Source: DAOTWP01 sp034435675 (GTDB taxonomy: Bacteria; Chloroflexota; Anaerolineae; Aggregatilineales; Phototrophicaceae). Taken from it: a DNA stretch of 55,066 nucleotides. The notes under the pieces were generated by a model that was not told the origin of the DNA, did no database searches, and saw only the letters and a program-made list of their open reading frames with translations. The translations under genes were made by a program, and so were the position numbers. The stretch covers positions 1 to 55,066 of the forward strand of contig DAOTWP010000085.1 of NCBI GenBank assembly GCA_034435675.1, read 5' to 3'. Shown piece after piece: positions 8,251 through 16,701 of the stretch (positions are counted from its first letter, which is position 1; each line of letters begins with the position of its first letter).

Positions 8251-9975
8251 ATGAAGCAGTTATTGAAGTATCTGCTTGTCGCGGCACTCGTGCTGCTCAT
8301 TGGCGCGCTGTTCGTCCCCGCAGCCGCCCAGGAGGGTGAAGGCGGCGGCACGATCATTACGGCTGACTTTGGCAGCGGCGCAGACACGCTCAGCCCGATC
8401 TACTGCACGGACACTGCCTGTACAGACATCATCCAGTTCATGTTCCCCGGTGTCGTCGGCGTGGACCCCGAAACCGCTACCTACGTGCGCGGCGCGCCGC
8501 TCGCTCTGGCGGTGGACTGGACCGTTTCCCCGGACAATCTGGTCTATACCATTACACTGCGTCAGGATTACTTCTGGAGCGATGGCACACCCATCACGGC
8601 ATATGACATCGAATATGCGTGGGACATTCACGCCAATCCCGATGCCCAGTCGCCATCAGCATTTCTGATTGACGTGATAGCTGATGTGGTGGCGCTGGAC
8701 GACTACACCATTCAGTTCACCTTCCTGACCCCCGACTGCACGGCACTGGGGCAGACCAATACCGTCGGCGTGGTGCCATCGCATTTGTATCGCGATGTGC
8801 CCATTACCGAATTGATTAATTCCCCCGAAAACACAGCACCAACCGTAACCGCAGGGATTTTCCGTTTCGGCGAATTCCGCCCCGGCGACCAGGTTACCCT
8901 GCTGCGTGATGACAACTACCCGGATGCCAGCCTCGGCTATGTCGCTCCCGATGCTTATATCGTGCGCGTCGTACCGGATCAGACAGTTGTCGTTGAACAG
9001 CTCCTCGCAGGCGAAATCAACTATGTTGATGCACCGCCGGTGAACCGCCGTCAAGAAATCCGTGACAGCAGCAGTGTTCAGACCTACGACTATCCCGGCT
9101 TCGCGTGGGATTACGTGGGGCTGAATCTGGCAGACCCGACCAACCCGCAGCCTGCGCTGGACGAAAACGGCAATCCGGTTGATCAGGGCGCTCACCCGCT
9201 GTTCAGCGATCTGCGCGTGCGCCAGGCGTTTGCCTACGCCATTGATGTCGAGTCGATCATTGATGGTGCAGTGTTTGGTGAAGGTCAGCGCCAGCCGTCA
9301 TTCCTCGTGCCTGCAAACTGGGCATACAACAACGACTTTGGTGGCTATGACTATGACCCGGATCAGGCTGATGCGCTGCTGACCGAAGCTGGCTGGATTG
9401 ACGAAGACGGTGACGGCGTGCGCGAGTGCGTGAGCTGCACCACCGCGGAAGTCGGCACCCCGCTCGCCTTTACACTCTACACCAACCAGGGCAATACGCG
9501 CCGTGAGGCAATCGGGACGATTGTTCAGGATCAACTCAGCGATATTCCCAACGGCGGCTTCAGTGTTGATTTCCAGACCATTGACTTCAACACGCTGCTG
9601 GACATCATGGACAACCAGACCTTCGACGCCTTCATTCTCGGCTGGCGTGGAACGGCAATCGGCGATCCGGGCACATCCCTGCGGCAGTTCTTCTCGGAAG
9701 AAGCCGATGTCCCCGGCTCCGGTTTCAACTTCGGTTCGTACAACAACGCGCGCGTCAACGAAATCATTGACGTCGCCAGCACGCTGCCCGGCTGCCAGCA
9801 AGCAGACCGCATCCCCTACTACCATGAAGCACAGGAAATCGTCGGTGAAGAACTGCCGTACATCTTCCTGTTTGCGCAGGGCGGTTTCTATGCGGCACGC
9901 GCCGAAGTCCAGGGCTTCAGCCCGTATCCCGGCTTCCCGGTGTGGAACGTTGACACCTGGTCAATCCAGCGCTAA
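8251..9975 (+). CDS. ABC transporter substrate-binding protein, family 5 (peptide/nickel type), copy 1
   Basis: This 574-residue extracytoplasmic solute-binding protein belongs to the DppA/OppA/NikA class. A Sec signal peptide covers about residues 1-27 (MKQLLKYLLVAALVLLIGAL, cleavage near AAAQ). Family motifs include YTITLRQDYFWSDGTPITAYDI and the hinge-region RVRQAFAYAIDVESII. There is no lipobox, so the protein is secreted, not lipid-anchored. A DEDGDGVREC stretch resembles a calcium-binding loop. Several Cys residues (TDTACT, CVSC) may form disulfides. The ligand cannot be read from sequence, but oligopeptides are the default guess. GAGGAG precedes the ATG. It is paralogous to the next gene. 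Confidence 0.9.
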   Translation: MKQLLKYLLVAALVLLIGALFVPAAAQEGEGGGTIITADFGSGADTLSPIYCTDTACTDIIQFMFPGVVGVDPETATYVRGAPLALAVDWTVSPDNLVYTITLRQDYFWSDGTPITAYDIEYAWDIHANPDAQSPSAFLIDVIADVVALDDYTIQFTFLTPDCTALGQTNTVGVVPSHLYRDVPITELINSPENTAPTVTAGIFRFGEFRPGDQVTLLRDDNYPDASLGYVAPDAYIVRVVPDQTVVVEQLLAGEINYVDAPPVNRRQEIRDSSSVQTYDYPGFAWDYVGLNLADPTNPQPALDENGNPVDQGAHPLFSDLRVRQAFAYAIDVESIIDGAVFGEGQRQPSFLVPANWAYNNDFGGYDYDPDQADALLTEAGWIDEDGDGVRECVSCTTAEVGTPLAFTLYTNQGNTRREAIGTIVQDQLSDIPNGGFSVDFQTIDFNTLLDIMDNQTFDAFILGWRGTAIGDPGTSLRQFFSEEADVPGSGFNFGSYNNARVNEIIDVASTLPGCQQADRIPYYHEAQEIVGEELPYIFLFAQGGFYAARAEVQGFSPYPGFPVWNVDTWSIQR

Positions 9976-10000
9976 GGGGTGACCCAAGCGCCCTAACAGA

Positions 10001-10028
10001 GGTAGGGGTGGATGATACCGCCCCTACC
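10001..10028 (+). terminator. intercistronic hairpin after binding protein 1
   Basis: GGTAGGGGTGG (10001-10011) pairs with CCGCCCCTACC (10018-10028), 11 bp with one T-G pair and a 6-base loop. No T-tract follows, so it may protect the 3' end of a highly expressed message, not terminate transcription. Confidence 0.45.
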
Positions 10029-10091
10029 GGTGGCAGCAGCACAATTCCCAGAACGCTGTCAACTCCTGACAGTTGCGTTCACCAGAATTCC

Positions 10092-10140
10092 AGCGCAAGG
10101 TACCTTTTCCCGATTATTCGGGCAGCAGGTACTTTGCGCT
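10092..10140 (+). terminator. nested hairpin in the 388-base gap between binding proteins
   Basis: AGCGCAAGGTACCT (10092-10105) pairs with AGGTACTTTGCGCT (10127-10140), 14 bp with one G-T pair. Inside it is a second stem, CCCGA/TCGGG (10109-10113, 10118-10122), with loop TTAT. TGTTTGGTTT follows, which suggests termination. The rest of the gap (9976-10363) holds the preceding hairpin, a TTGTGCA-type motif near 10173 and a TATAAA box near 10245. I see no gene in it. Confidence 0.5.
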
Positions 10141-10363
10141 TGTTTGGTTTATAACAAACCTGTCGCATGAAATTTGTGCAGTTTGTAATAAAAAAAACCT
10201 TAACCCGCCTAGTGCAACTTGTAGCTTGCGCCAGATATTTGTGGTATAAATGCTCCTTAAGCTGTCCAATTCGCACGTATAGGTGTGTGTCAAACCTGTT
10301 AGTGAGTTGGAGAGACAACCCATATAGTGTTTCTGCATAAGTTTTCTAGGGAGTAGCAGCAAT

Positions 10364-12082
10364 ATGAAGAACTTGCTCAAGTTCCTCCTTGTCGGGCTGC
10401 TCGTGCTGACCATCGGCGCGATGCTTGTCCCGGCGGTCGCCCAGGAAGGTGAGGGCGGCGGTGTTATTATCGAATCCACCTTTGGCAGTGGTCCGGGAAC
10501 CCTGAGCCCGATCTACTGCACCGACACAGCATGCATCCGCGTTGTCGGGTTTATGTTCCCCGGCGTCGTAGGTGTAGACCCCGAAACTGCGACCTACGTG
10601 CGTGGTGGTCCGGGCGCGCTGGTGCTGGATTGGTCCGTTTCTGACGACAACCTGGTCTACACCTACACCCTGCGTCAGGACTACTTCTGGAGCGATGGCA
10701 CGCCCATCACGGCAAACGACATCGTGTTCCACTGGGAACTGATCAACGATCCTGAAGTGCAGCATCCGGATGCTTTCCTGCTCGACCTGATCACCAATGT
10801 GGTCGCACTGGACGACTATACACTCGAAGTCACCTATCCTGCCGCGGACTGCACCGCGTTGGGTCAGATCAACTCGGTTATCCCGATTCCGTCGCACATC
10901 TACAGCCAGATCCCGCGCGCTGAACTGGTCGATGCTGGTGAAGGCACTGCACCGACGGTTACTGGCGGCGTGTTCCGCTTCGGCGAATTCCGCCCGTCGG
11001 ACCAGACGACGCTGCTGCGTGACGACAACTACCCGGATGCCAGCCTCGGCTACGTATCGCCCGATGCGTTCATTTATCGCGTAGTGCCGGATCAGACCGT
11101 TCAGGTTGAGCAGCTTCTGGCGGGCGAAATCAACGTCCTCGATGGTCCGCCCGTGAACCGCCGCTCAGATATCCGCAGTTCTGCCGATGTTCAGGCGTAC
11201 AACTATCCCGGCAATTCCTGGGACTACATGGGCATGAACTGGGCAGATCCGACCAACCCGCAGCCGGCGCTGGATGAAGACGGCAATCGTGTTGACCAGG
11301 GTCTGCACCCGGTGTTTGGTGACCAGCGCGTCCGTATGGCAATCGCCATGTCGGTTGACGTGGAAACCATCATTGACGGCGCGGTCTTCGGCGAAGGTGC
11401 CCGCATGACCTCGTTCATCATCCCGCAGTCGTGGGCTTATGCCGACGATCTGGCTCCGATCGAATACGATCCTGATGCAGCCGATGTACTGCTGACGGAA
11501 GCCGGCTGGGTTGACGAAAATGGCGACGGCGTGCGTGAATGCGTGAGCTGCACCACGGCTGAAGTCGGCACCCCGCTGTCGTTCACCCTGTATACCAACC
11601 AGGGCAATACCCGCCGCGAGGCAATCGGCACCATCATTCAGGACCAACTGGCAACCATCCCCAACGGCGGCTTCCAGGTTGAATTCCAGACGATTGACTT
11701 CAACGCGCTGCTGGACATCATGGACGCCCAGACGTTCGACGCCTTCATCCTCGGCTGGCGTAACGGCTACCCGGATGATCCCGATCCCACGCAGCTCTTC
11801 GGACCTGGCTCGGATGTCCCCGGCTCGGGCTTCAACTTCACCTCGTACTACAATGAAGAATACTTCGCACTGATGGAACAGGCGCGTGCGCTGCCCGGCT
11901 GCGACCAGGGCGAACGCGCTGCCATCTATCAGGAAATGCAGGCGATCATGCAGCCTGAACTGCCGTACCTGTGGCTGTTCGCGATTGATGGCATGTACGC
12001 CGCCCGCACAGAAGTTGGTGGGTTCAGCCCGTTCCCGTCGCAGCTCTACTGGAACGTTGACACCTGGACAATTTCTAACTAA
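10364..12082 (+). CDS. ABC transporter substrate-binding protein, family 5, copy 2
   Basis: This 572-residue paralogue of the preceding binding protein is closely similar along its whole length, including signal peptide (MKNLLKFLLVGLLVLTIGAM, then AVAQ), YTLRQDYFWSDGTPITANDI, DENGDGVREC and the C-terminal YWNVDTWTIS. The two copies differ mainly in pocket segments and near 11770, where this one has YPDDPDPTQLFG. That implies duplication followed by a shift of ligand preference. Like copy 1 it is exported without a lipobox. It lies upstream of the permease genes, and the two copies probably deliver different ligands to one translocator. Confidence 0.9.
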   Translation: MKNLLKFLLVGLLVLTIGAMLVPAVAQEGEGGGVIIESTFGSGPGTLSPIYCTDTACIRVVGFMFPGVVGVDPETATYVRGGPGALVLDWSVSDDNLVYTYTLRQDYFWSDGTPITANDIVFHWELINDPEVQHPDAFLLDLITNVVALDDYTLEVTYPAADCTALGQINSVIPIPSHIYSQIPRAELVDAGEGTAPTVTGGVFRFGEFRPSDQTTLLRDDNYPDASLGYVSPDAFIYRVVPDQTVQVEQLLAGEINVLDGPPVNRRSDIRSSADVQAYNYPGNSWDYMGMNWADPTNPQPALDEDGNRVDQGLHPVFGDQRVRMAIAMSVDVETIIDGAVFGEGARMTSFIIPQSWAYADDLAPIEYDPDAADVLLTEAGWVDENGDGVRECVSCTTAEVGTPLSFTLYTNQGNTRREAIGTIIQDQLATIPNGGFQVEFQTIDFNALLDIMDAQTFDAFILGWRNGYPDDPDPTQLFGPGSDVPGSGFNFTSYYNEEYFALMEQARALPGCDQGERAAIYQEMQAIMQPELPYLWLFAIDGMYAARTEVGGFSPFPSQLYWNVDTWTISN

Positions 12083-12094
12083 CGAGTTTGTAGT

Positions 12095-12184
12095 GATGCC
12101 GCCTGGCTTCTTCGGGCGGCATCCTGCATGACTTCAGGCAATGCCCACGTCGGTTTATGATGTGGGCATTTGTAGTGCCTGAAG
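12095..12184 (+). terminator. two consecutive hairpins after binding protein 2
   Basis: The first hairpin is GATGCCGCC (12095-12103) with GGCGGCATC (12115-12123), a perfect 9-bp stem. The second is two-layered. CTTCAGGC (12132-12139) pairs with GCCTGAAG (12177-12184), and inside it ATGCCCAC (12141-12148) pairs with GTGGGCAT (12162-12169). They probably reduce read-through from the binding-protein genes into the permeases. Confidence 0.5.
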
Positions 12185-12270
12185 GGTTATGTGCGCCCGG
12201 CGGAGAACCGTACAAGACAGAGTTGTGCAGATTGTAACAACTAAACAATTATCATTTTTGGCACTTTATG

Positions 12271-12323
12271 CGAAAGCGTTTGCGTCCTGTACGGTTTTGA
12301 AAACGCTTAATTGGGTGTATAGT
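12271..12323 (+). promoter_or_regulatory. candidate permease promoter with LacI-like palindrome
   Basis: TATAGT (12318-12323) is a good -10 box, with TTTGAA at 12296-12301 sixteen bases upstream. CGAAAGCGTTTGCG (12271-12284) is an imperfect palindrome in the style of LacI-family operators, and a related half site GAAAACGC overlaps the -35 region. Regulation by a LacI-type protein is inference. Confidence 0.35.
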
Positions 12324-12356
12324 TATCGAAATTTAGGCAATGGACGGTAATGGACT

Positions 12357-13484
12357 ATGGTCAAATACACAATACGACGGCTGATTCAATCAATCCCGAC
12401 GTTGTTTGGGATTACCCTGCTTACTTATTTGATGATGACCGCCGCCCCCGGTGACGGACCAACGGCAGCATTGACGTTTGACCCCAATATCCCCCCCTCA
12501 CAGCGCGAACGACTTGCCATTCAACTGGGGGTTAATGATCCCTGGATTGTGCAATATCTGCGCTGGCTGGTTGGTGACGACTGGATGCGCTGGGACAACG
12601 ACGGCGACGGTCTGGCAGACGGCAGCATCCTCGTCCCGCTGGAAGGCGCTACCGGACCCTTTGGAGCGATGGAACGACTGCCACCGGGCACTGCTCGCGG
12701 AATCCTGCGGGGTGACTTTGGGCGCTCATTCGCCACGGGTCGTCCGCCGGTGATTAATGAAATTGCAGCGCGCATTCCCGCGACACTGGAGTTAGGGATT
12801 TCTTCACTGTTTGTCGGGTTACTGTTCGGCATCCCGATCGGTATTCTGGCGGCAGTCACACGAGGTGGCTGGTTCGACAATGTCACTCGCGTGCTGGCAG
12901 TTGTGTTTAACGCGATTCCGATTTTCTGGATGGGCTTGATTCTAATCCTCATCTTTGGGACCACGCTCAAAAATGCAGCAGGTGATCCGTTCCTGCCGAT
13001 GGGCGGCAGGCAGCCCGCAGTTGGAGCAGATGGGCAGCCTGTTATGGGTATTCTGCCGCTGTTCGAGCGCATTAATTACTTAATCCTGCCAACGCTGACA
13101 CTCTCGTTCGGCTTGATTGCCGGATATTCGCGCTTTATGCGCGCTTCGATGCTTGATGTTATCGGGCAGGATTATGTGCGCACGGCACAGGCTAAAGGAC
13201 TACCCGCCCGCGTGGTGTGGTTCAAGCACAGCGCCCGCAACGCGCTCATCCCGATTGCTACGTTTCTGGGTCCGGCGATCACCGGGCTGCTGAGCGGGGC
13301 AGCGATTACAGAGACAATCTACTCATGGCCCGGGCTGGGGCGTCTCGCGGTTGGGGCAGTCACAGCTTTGGATTATCCTATCGTGATGGGGGTCGTTGTG
13401 ATTGGGGCAGTCGCTACCATTCTGGGCTATATTCTGTCCGATATCCTTTACGCCCTGATTGACCCGCGCATCCGGTTTAGCTAA
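12357..13484 (+). CDS. ABC transporter permease, DppB/OppB type
   Basis: This 375-residue inner-membrane permease forms one half of the translocation pore. The N-terminus MVKYTIRRLIQSIPTLFGIT and first helix are classic DppB. The EAA coupling loop is DYVRTAQAKGLPARVVWFKH (about residues 272-291), followed by RNALIPIATFLG. Six or so membrane helices are visible. The first periplasmic loop carries an insertion with WDNDGDGLADG, which resembles a calcium-binding loop, and a second polar insertion (PMGGRQPAVGADGQPV) lies before the last helices. The next permease starts 19 bases downstream, so the two form an operon. No ATPase gene follows. Confidence 0.92.
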   Translation: MVKYTIRRLIQSIPTLFGITLLTYLMMTAAPGDGPTAALTFDPNIPPSQRERLAIQLGVNDPWIVQYLRWLVGDDWMRWDNDGDGLADGSILVPLEGATGPFGAMERLPPGTARGILRGDFGRSFATGRPPVINEIAARIPATLELGISSLFVGLLFGIPIGILAAVTRGGWFDNVTRVLAVVFNAIPIFWMGLILILIFGTTLKNAAGDPFLPMGGRQPAVGADGQPVMGILPLFERINYLILPTLTLSFGLIAGYSRFMRASMLDVIGQDYVRTAQAKGLPARVVWFKHSARNALIPIATFLGPAITGLLSGAAITETIYSWPGLGRLAVGAVTALDYPIVMGVVVIGAVATILGYILSDILYALIDPRIRFS

Positions 13485-13503
13485 TTGTATGTAAGGTTGA
13501 TTT

Positions 13504-14562
13504 ATGAGCACACAACAACACAGTCAGGCAACCGGAGACATTGCCAGTCTCAAGGCAAGAACAAGAGAAGCCTCTGTGGGCGACTCGCTGATGCGCAAGG
13601 CACTCAAACGCCTGCGGCGTGATAAACTGACGCTTGTGGCGCTTGGTGTAGTGAGCTTGCTTGTCCTGTTGGCGGCAACAGCCCCCATAACAACTGGCTG
13701 GCTCGGTGTCAGCGCCACGCGCACAAACCCGCCTGAACAATTCTCACCGCCGAGCATTGGGTATCCCAACGGTCAGGAAAGGCTGCCCGATATCATTGCA
13801 CCGGGCAGTTATGGCGCGCTAATCCGCGAAGCGGTCTACATTGAACCCATTGCCGGTCCACACTGGCTGGGTACAGACGATCTGGGACGGGATCATCTGG
13901 CACGACTGCTCTACGCCGGGCAGATTTCGCTGGGAATTGGCTTTTCGGCGGCAGTCTTGTCAATCCTTATCGGGGTTTCGCTGGGGGTCGTCACCGGGTA
14001 CTACGGTGGGATCATCGACGATATCGTCATCTGGCTGGTTACGACGCTGAACTCGATCCCTCAGTTGTTCCTGCTACTAATCCTATCAGCCGTGCTCATT
14101 CGCGAAGATTCGCCGCTGCCGCTGTTCGCCAACCAGCCTCAAATGTCGCTGGTACTGGTACTCGGCTTGCTGGGATGGACGGGGACAACACGGCTTGTTC
14201 GCGGCGAAACACTGTCGCTGCGCGAGCGCGAGTTTATCGTCAGCGCACGGGCAATGGGCGCATCGCCCTGGCGCATCATGTCGGCGCATATCACCCCAAA
14301 CCTGATTTCCATCGTTGTCGTGACGTTAGCTATCGACATCGGGGCACTGATCTTGGTTGAGTCGGCGCTTAGTTTCCTTGGATTTGGCGTCAAGCCACCC
14401 ACACCGACATGGGGCAATATGCTGACCAATGCGCAGACCTTCTTCACCAAGGGACCTTATCTGGTGATTGCGCCGGGACTGCTGATCTCGATCACCGTGC
14501 TGTGTCTGTACATCATTGGCGACGGCGTCCGCGACGCTTTTGACCCGACACTGAAGGAATAA
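13504..14562 (+). CDS. ABC transporter permease, DppC/OppC type, copy 1
   Basis: This 352-residue partner permease has a cytoplasmic N-terminal tail (about 40 residues), one helix, the conserved periplasmic segment HWLGTDDLGRDHLARLLYAG (about 120-139) and five further helices. The EAA loop is EREFIVSARAMGASPWRIM. The C-terminus LGFGVKPPTPTWGNML is typical of DppC. It is translated from the same operon as the DppB-type gene and is followed by a strong terminator, so the second DppC-like copy is a separate transcription unit. Confidence 0.92.
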   Translation: MSTQQHSQATGDIASLKARTREASVGDSLMRKALKRLRRDKLTLVALGVVSLLVLLAATAPITTGWLGVSATRTNPPEQFSPPSIGYPNGQERLPDIIAPGSYGALIREAVYIEPIAGPHWLGTDDLGRDHLARLLYAGQISLGIGFSAAVLSILIGVSLGVVTGYYGGIIDDIVIWLVTTLNSIPQLFLLLILSAVLIREDSPLPLFANQPQMSLVLVLGLLGWTGTTRLVRGETLSLREREFIVSARAMGASPWRIMSAHITPNLISIVVVTLAIDIGALILVESALSFLGFGVKPPTPTWGNMLTNAQTFFTKGPYLVIAPGLLISITVLCLYIIGDGVRDAFDPTLKE

Positions 14563-14586
14563 TATACAACTCGGTGGGCTAACAAG

Positions 14587-14625
14587 ATCCCGACTGCCAG
14601 GAGTGTGCAGACAGTCGGGATTTTT
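14587..14625 (+). terminator. rho-independent terminator after permease pair
   Basis: ATCCCGACTG (14587-14596) pairs perfectly with CAGTCGGGAT (14612-14621) and is followed by TTTTCC. This is the clearest terminator in the transporter locus. It shows that the next permease needs its own promoter. Confidence 0.8.
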
Positions 14626-14837
14626 CCTACGTGTTGATTCGTAAATTCATCAGTCCGGGCGAGGACACTTCGCCCTTACCACAATCAAAGAAAGCTACTT
14701 ATCGGGTCAGTCGGTGGGTTGCTATCCACGGGTAGATTGTTGATGACGTTGGCAGCGTCAACAGGAAAGCGCCCCGGACTGGCAAAGCTCAAACACACAC
14801 AATTACATACTTTAAGCAACAAGGGACGGTAATCGAA

Positions 14838-15896
14838 ATGGCACAAGAGAAGGTGCAACCCGCAAACTCGGTTGCGAGTTTACAGATTCACCAAAAGACC
14901 GCCAGTGTTGGCGACTCCCTGTTCCGCAAGGCACTCAAACGCCTGAGGCATGATCGGCTTACGCTGGCAGCGGCCGGGGTGCTGGCAGTGTTTGTGCTGC
15001 TGTCCATCACTGCTCCCCTGGTGACACAAATCCTCGGTGTCAGCTTCACGGACACGAATCCAAATGTTGCCTTTACACCCCCCGGTATCGGCTATCCTCA
15101 AGGCGCCAACAGACTCCCGCAAATTGTCGCGCCCGGTGAATATGGTATGCTTATCCGTGAGACGGTTTCGATCAAACCGGTGTGGGGACCACACTGGCTG
15201 GGTACAGATGATCTGGGACGTGACCATCTGGCGCGACTGCTTTATGCCGGGCAGATTTCGCTGGGGATTGCCTTCTCCGCAGCCATCCTTTCGCTGATGA
15301 TTGGTGTCAGCCTGGGTGTCGTTACAGGTTATTACGGCGGCACTATTGACGACATCGCTGTCTGGCTGATTACCACCCTGAATTCTATTCCAAGCCTCTT
15401 CTTACTGCTTATCATCTCCGCTGTGTTGATCCGTGAGGACTCGCCACTGCCGATTTTCGCCAGCAATCCAGAAATGTCGCTGGTGCTGGTGCTGGCGTTC
15501 TTAGGATGGACGGGCACAACACGCCTGGTTCGCGGTGAAACGTTCTCCGTACGCGAACGCGAATTCATCGTCAGCGCGCGTGCCATGGGGGCATCTCCGT
15601 GGCGCATAATGTTTGTACACATCACCCCCAATCTGCTCTCGGTGGTCATTGTCAATCTTGCAACCAACATTGGCGGCTTGATTCTGGTCGAGTCAGGGCT
15701 GAGTTTCCTCGGATTCGGCGTCAAACCGCCCACACCGACGTGGGGCAATATGCTGACCAACGCGCAGACCTTCTTCACCAAGGGACCCTATCTGGTGATT
15801 GCGCCGGGCTTGCTGATCTCGATCACTGTACTGTGTCTGTATATTATCGGTGACGGACTGCGTGATGCCTTTGATCCAACCCTGAAGGACAACTAA
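14838..15896 (+). CDS. ABC transporter permease, DppC/OppC type, copy 2
   Basis: This 352-residue paralogue of the preceding permease has the same length and is almost identical through the pore-forming half: HWLGTDDLGRDHLARLLYAG, EREFIVSARAMGASPWRIM and LGFGVKPPTPTWGNML. The last 150 or so bases of the two genes are nearly the same, while the N-terminal 90 residues differ more. That suggests tandem duplication with later conversion of the 3' half. It could pair with the DppB-type subunit in an alternative transporter fed by the second binding protein. GACGGTAAT lies just before its ATG, as it does at the DppB gene. Confidence 0.9.
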   Translation: MAQEKVQPANSVASLQIHQKTASVGDSLFRKALKRLRHDRLTLAAAGVLAVFVLLSITAPLVTQILGVSFTDTNPNVAFTPPGIGYPQGANRLPQIVAPGEYGMLIRETVSIKPVWGPHWLGTDDLGRDHLARLLYAGQISLGIAFSAAILSLMIGVSLGVVTGYYGGTIDDIAVWLITTLNSIPSLFLLLIISAVLIREDSPLPIFASNPEMSLVLVLAFLGWTGTTRLVRGETFSVREREFIVSARAMGASPWRIMFVHITPNLLSVVIVNLATNIGGLILVESGLSFLGFGVKPPTPTWGNMLTNAQTFFTKGPYLVIAPGLLISITVLCLYIIGDGLRDAFDPTLKDN

Positions 15897-15924
15897 CGGG
15901 TTGGTGAATTGCCTAAAGCGGGAC

Positions 15925-15964
15925 GCTTACAAGGGCGTGCGGCAGACGCCCTCGTAAGCTTTTT
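15925..15964. terminator. bidirectional terminator
   Basis: GCTTACAAGGGCGT (15925-15938) pairs with ACGCCCTCGTAAGC (15946-15959) with one mismatch, followed by TTTTTGC on the plus strand. It lies between the permease and the convergent lipoprotein gene. Confidence 0.75.
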
Positions 15965-15986
15965 GCTACTTCACACTGGTCAATTG

Positions 15987-16496
15987 TTAAGGTGCAGCGG
16001 GAGTTTGAATCTGGATTTCAAAACGCGCCACCAGTTCCAGATGCAGCGTGTTGAAGCGCTCTAATTCCGTTCGTGCCTGCGCAACCTGCGCGGACAAATC
16101 AACAGAATCACCATTGATATAGGTCTGATAGGCATCAATGGTAATGGTCATCGCGCCGGAGAGTATTGCCTGTGCTTGAGCAGCACAATCGGGTGCAGGG
16201 AAATTGTTGAGCTGGTTGCGCAGGTCAATCATGCGATTCACATCGTCCTGCAAATCCATGCGATCCTGACCGCTTAAGCCATCCAGTACCTCAACAAAGC
16301 CCAACCGCGAAAAGTGGCTGCGCTCCAGCCAATCTTCCAGTTCATTTGTGTCCTGACACGTTCCGGAAAATACCAGCGGCGGTGTTGGCGCAAGCGTTAC
16401 CGAAACAGGTGTTGGACCGCTTTCTTCGGACAGCGCACACGCGCTTAGCAGCAGCACAACCAGCCCTACCACAGCCATAAACACCAGATTGCGCAT
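15987..16496 (-). CDS. small lipoprotein of unknown function
   Basis: This 169-residue protein has a lipoprotein signal peptide: a hydrophobic stretch (about residues 3-18) ending in the lipobox LLSAC, so Cys20 would be lipidated and the protein anchored outside the cytoplasmic membrane. The mature part is helical, with a Pro/Thr linker (PTPVSVTLAPTPP) and then an alpha-rich domain containing DRMDLQDDVNRMIDLRNQL. Two cysteines (GTCQDTNE and PDCAAQ) could form a disulfide. I do not recognise the domain. It faces away from the FtsK-like gene, from which it is separated by about 200 bases with no obvious feature. Confidence 0.65.
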   Translation of the reverse strand: MRNLVFMAVVGLVVLLLSACALSEESGPTPVSVTLAPTPPLVFSGTCQDTNELEDWLERSHFSRLGFVEVLDGLSGQDRMDLQDDVNRMIDLRNQLNNFPAPDCAAQAQAILSGAMTITIDAYQTYINGDSVDLSAQVAQARTELERFNTLHLELVARFEIQIQTPAAP

Positions 16497-16701
16497 GCAG
16501 TTCTATGCCCTTTCAAGCAACACGCCAACACAAAGCCAACGGCGGGAACTGCTGGCAGTTACGAAGGCGGTATATACCGAAACTTCTGTATCAAGTTTAC
16601 CTGTGGGTAGCCTACCACAGGCAGGGAAATTGTGCGAATTCATTTCCCGCGTAGTATGATAGACACAGGTGACACTTGCCGCGCAGTCTGGAGAAATCGC
16701 C

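Noticed and set aside
10079..10318. Minus-strand frame between the two binding-protein genes
   Set aside because: It runs across a strong nested hairpin, lacks a ribosome-binding site and has an unlikely composition rich in Cys, Phe and Tyr.
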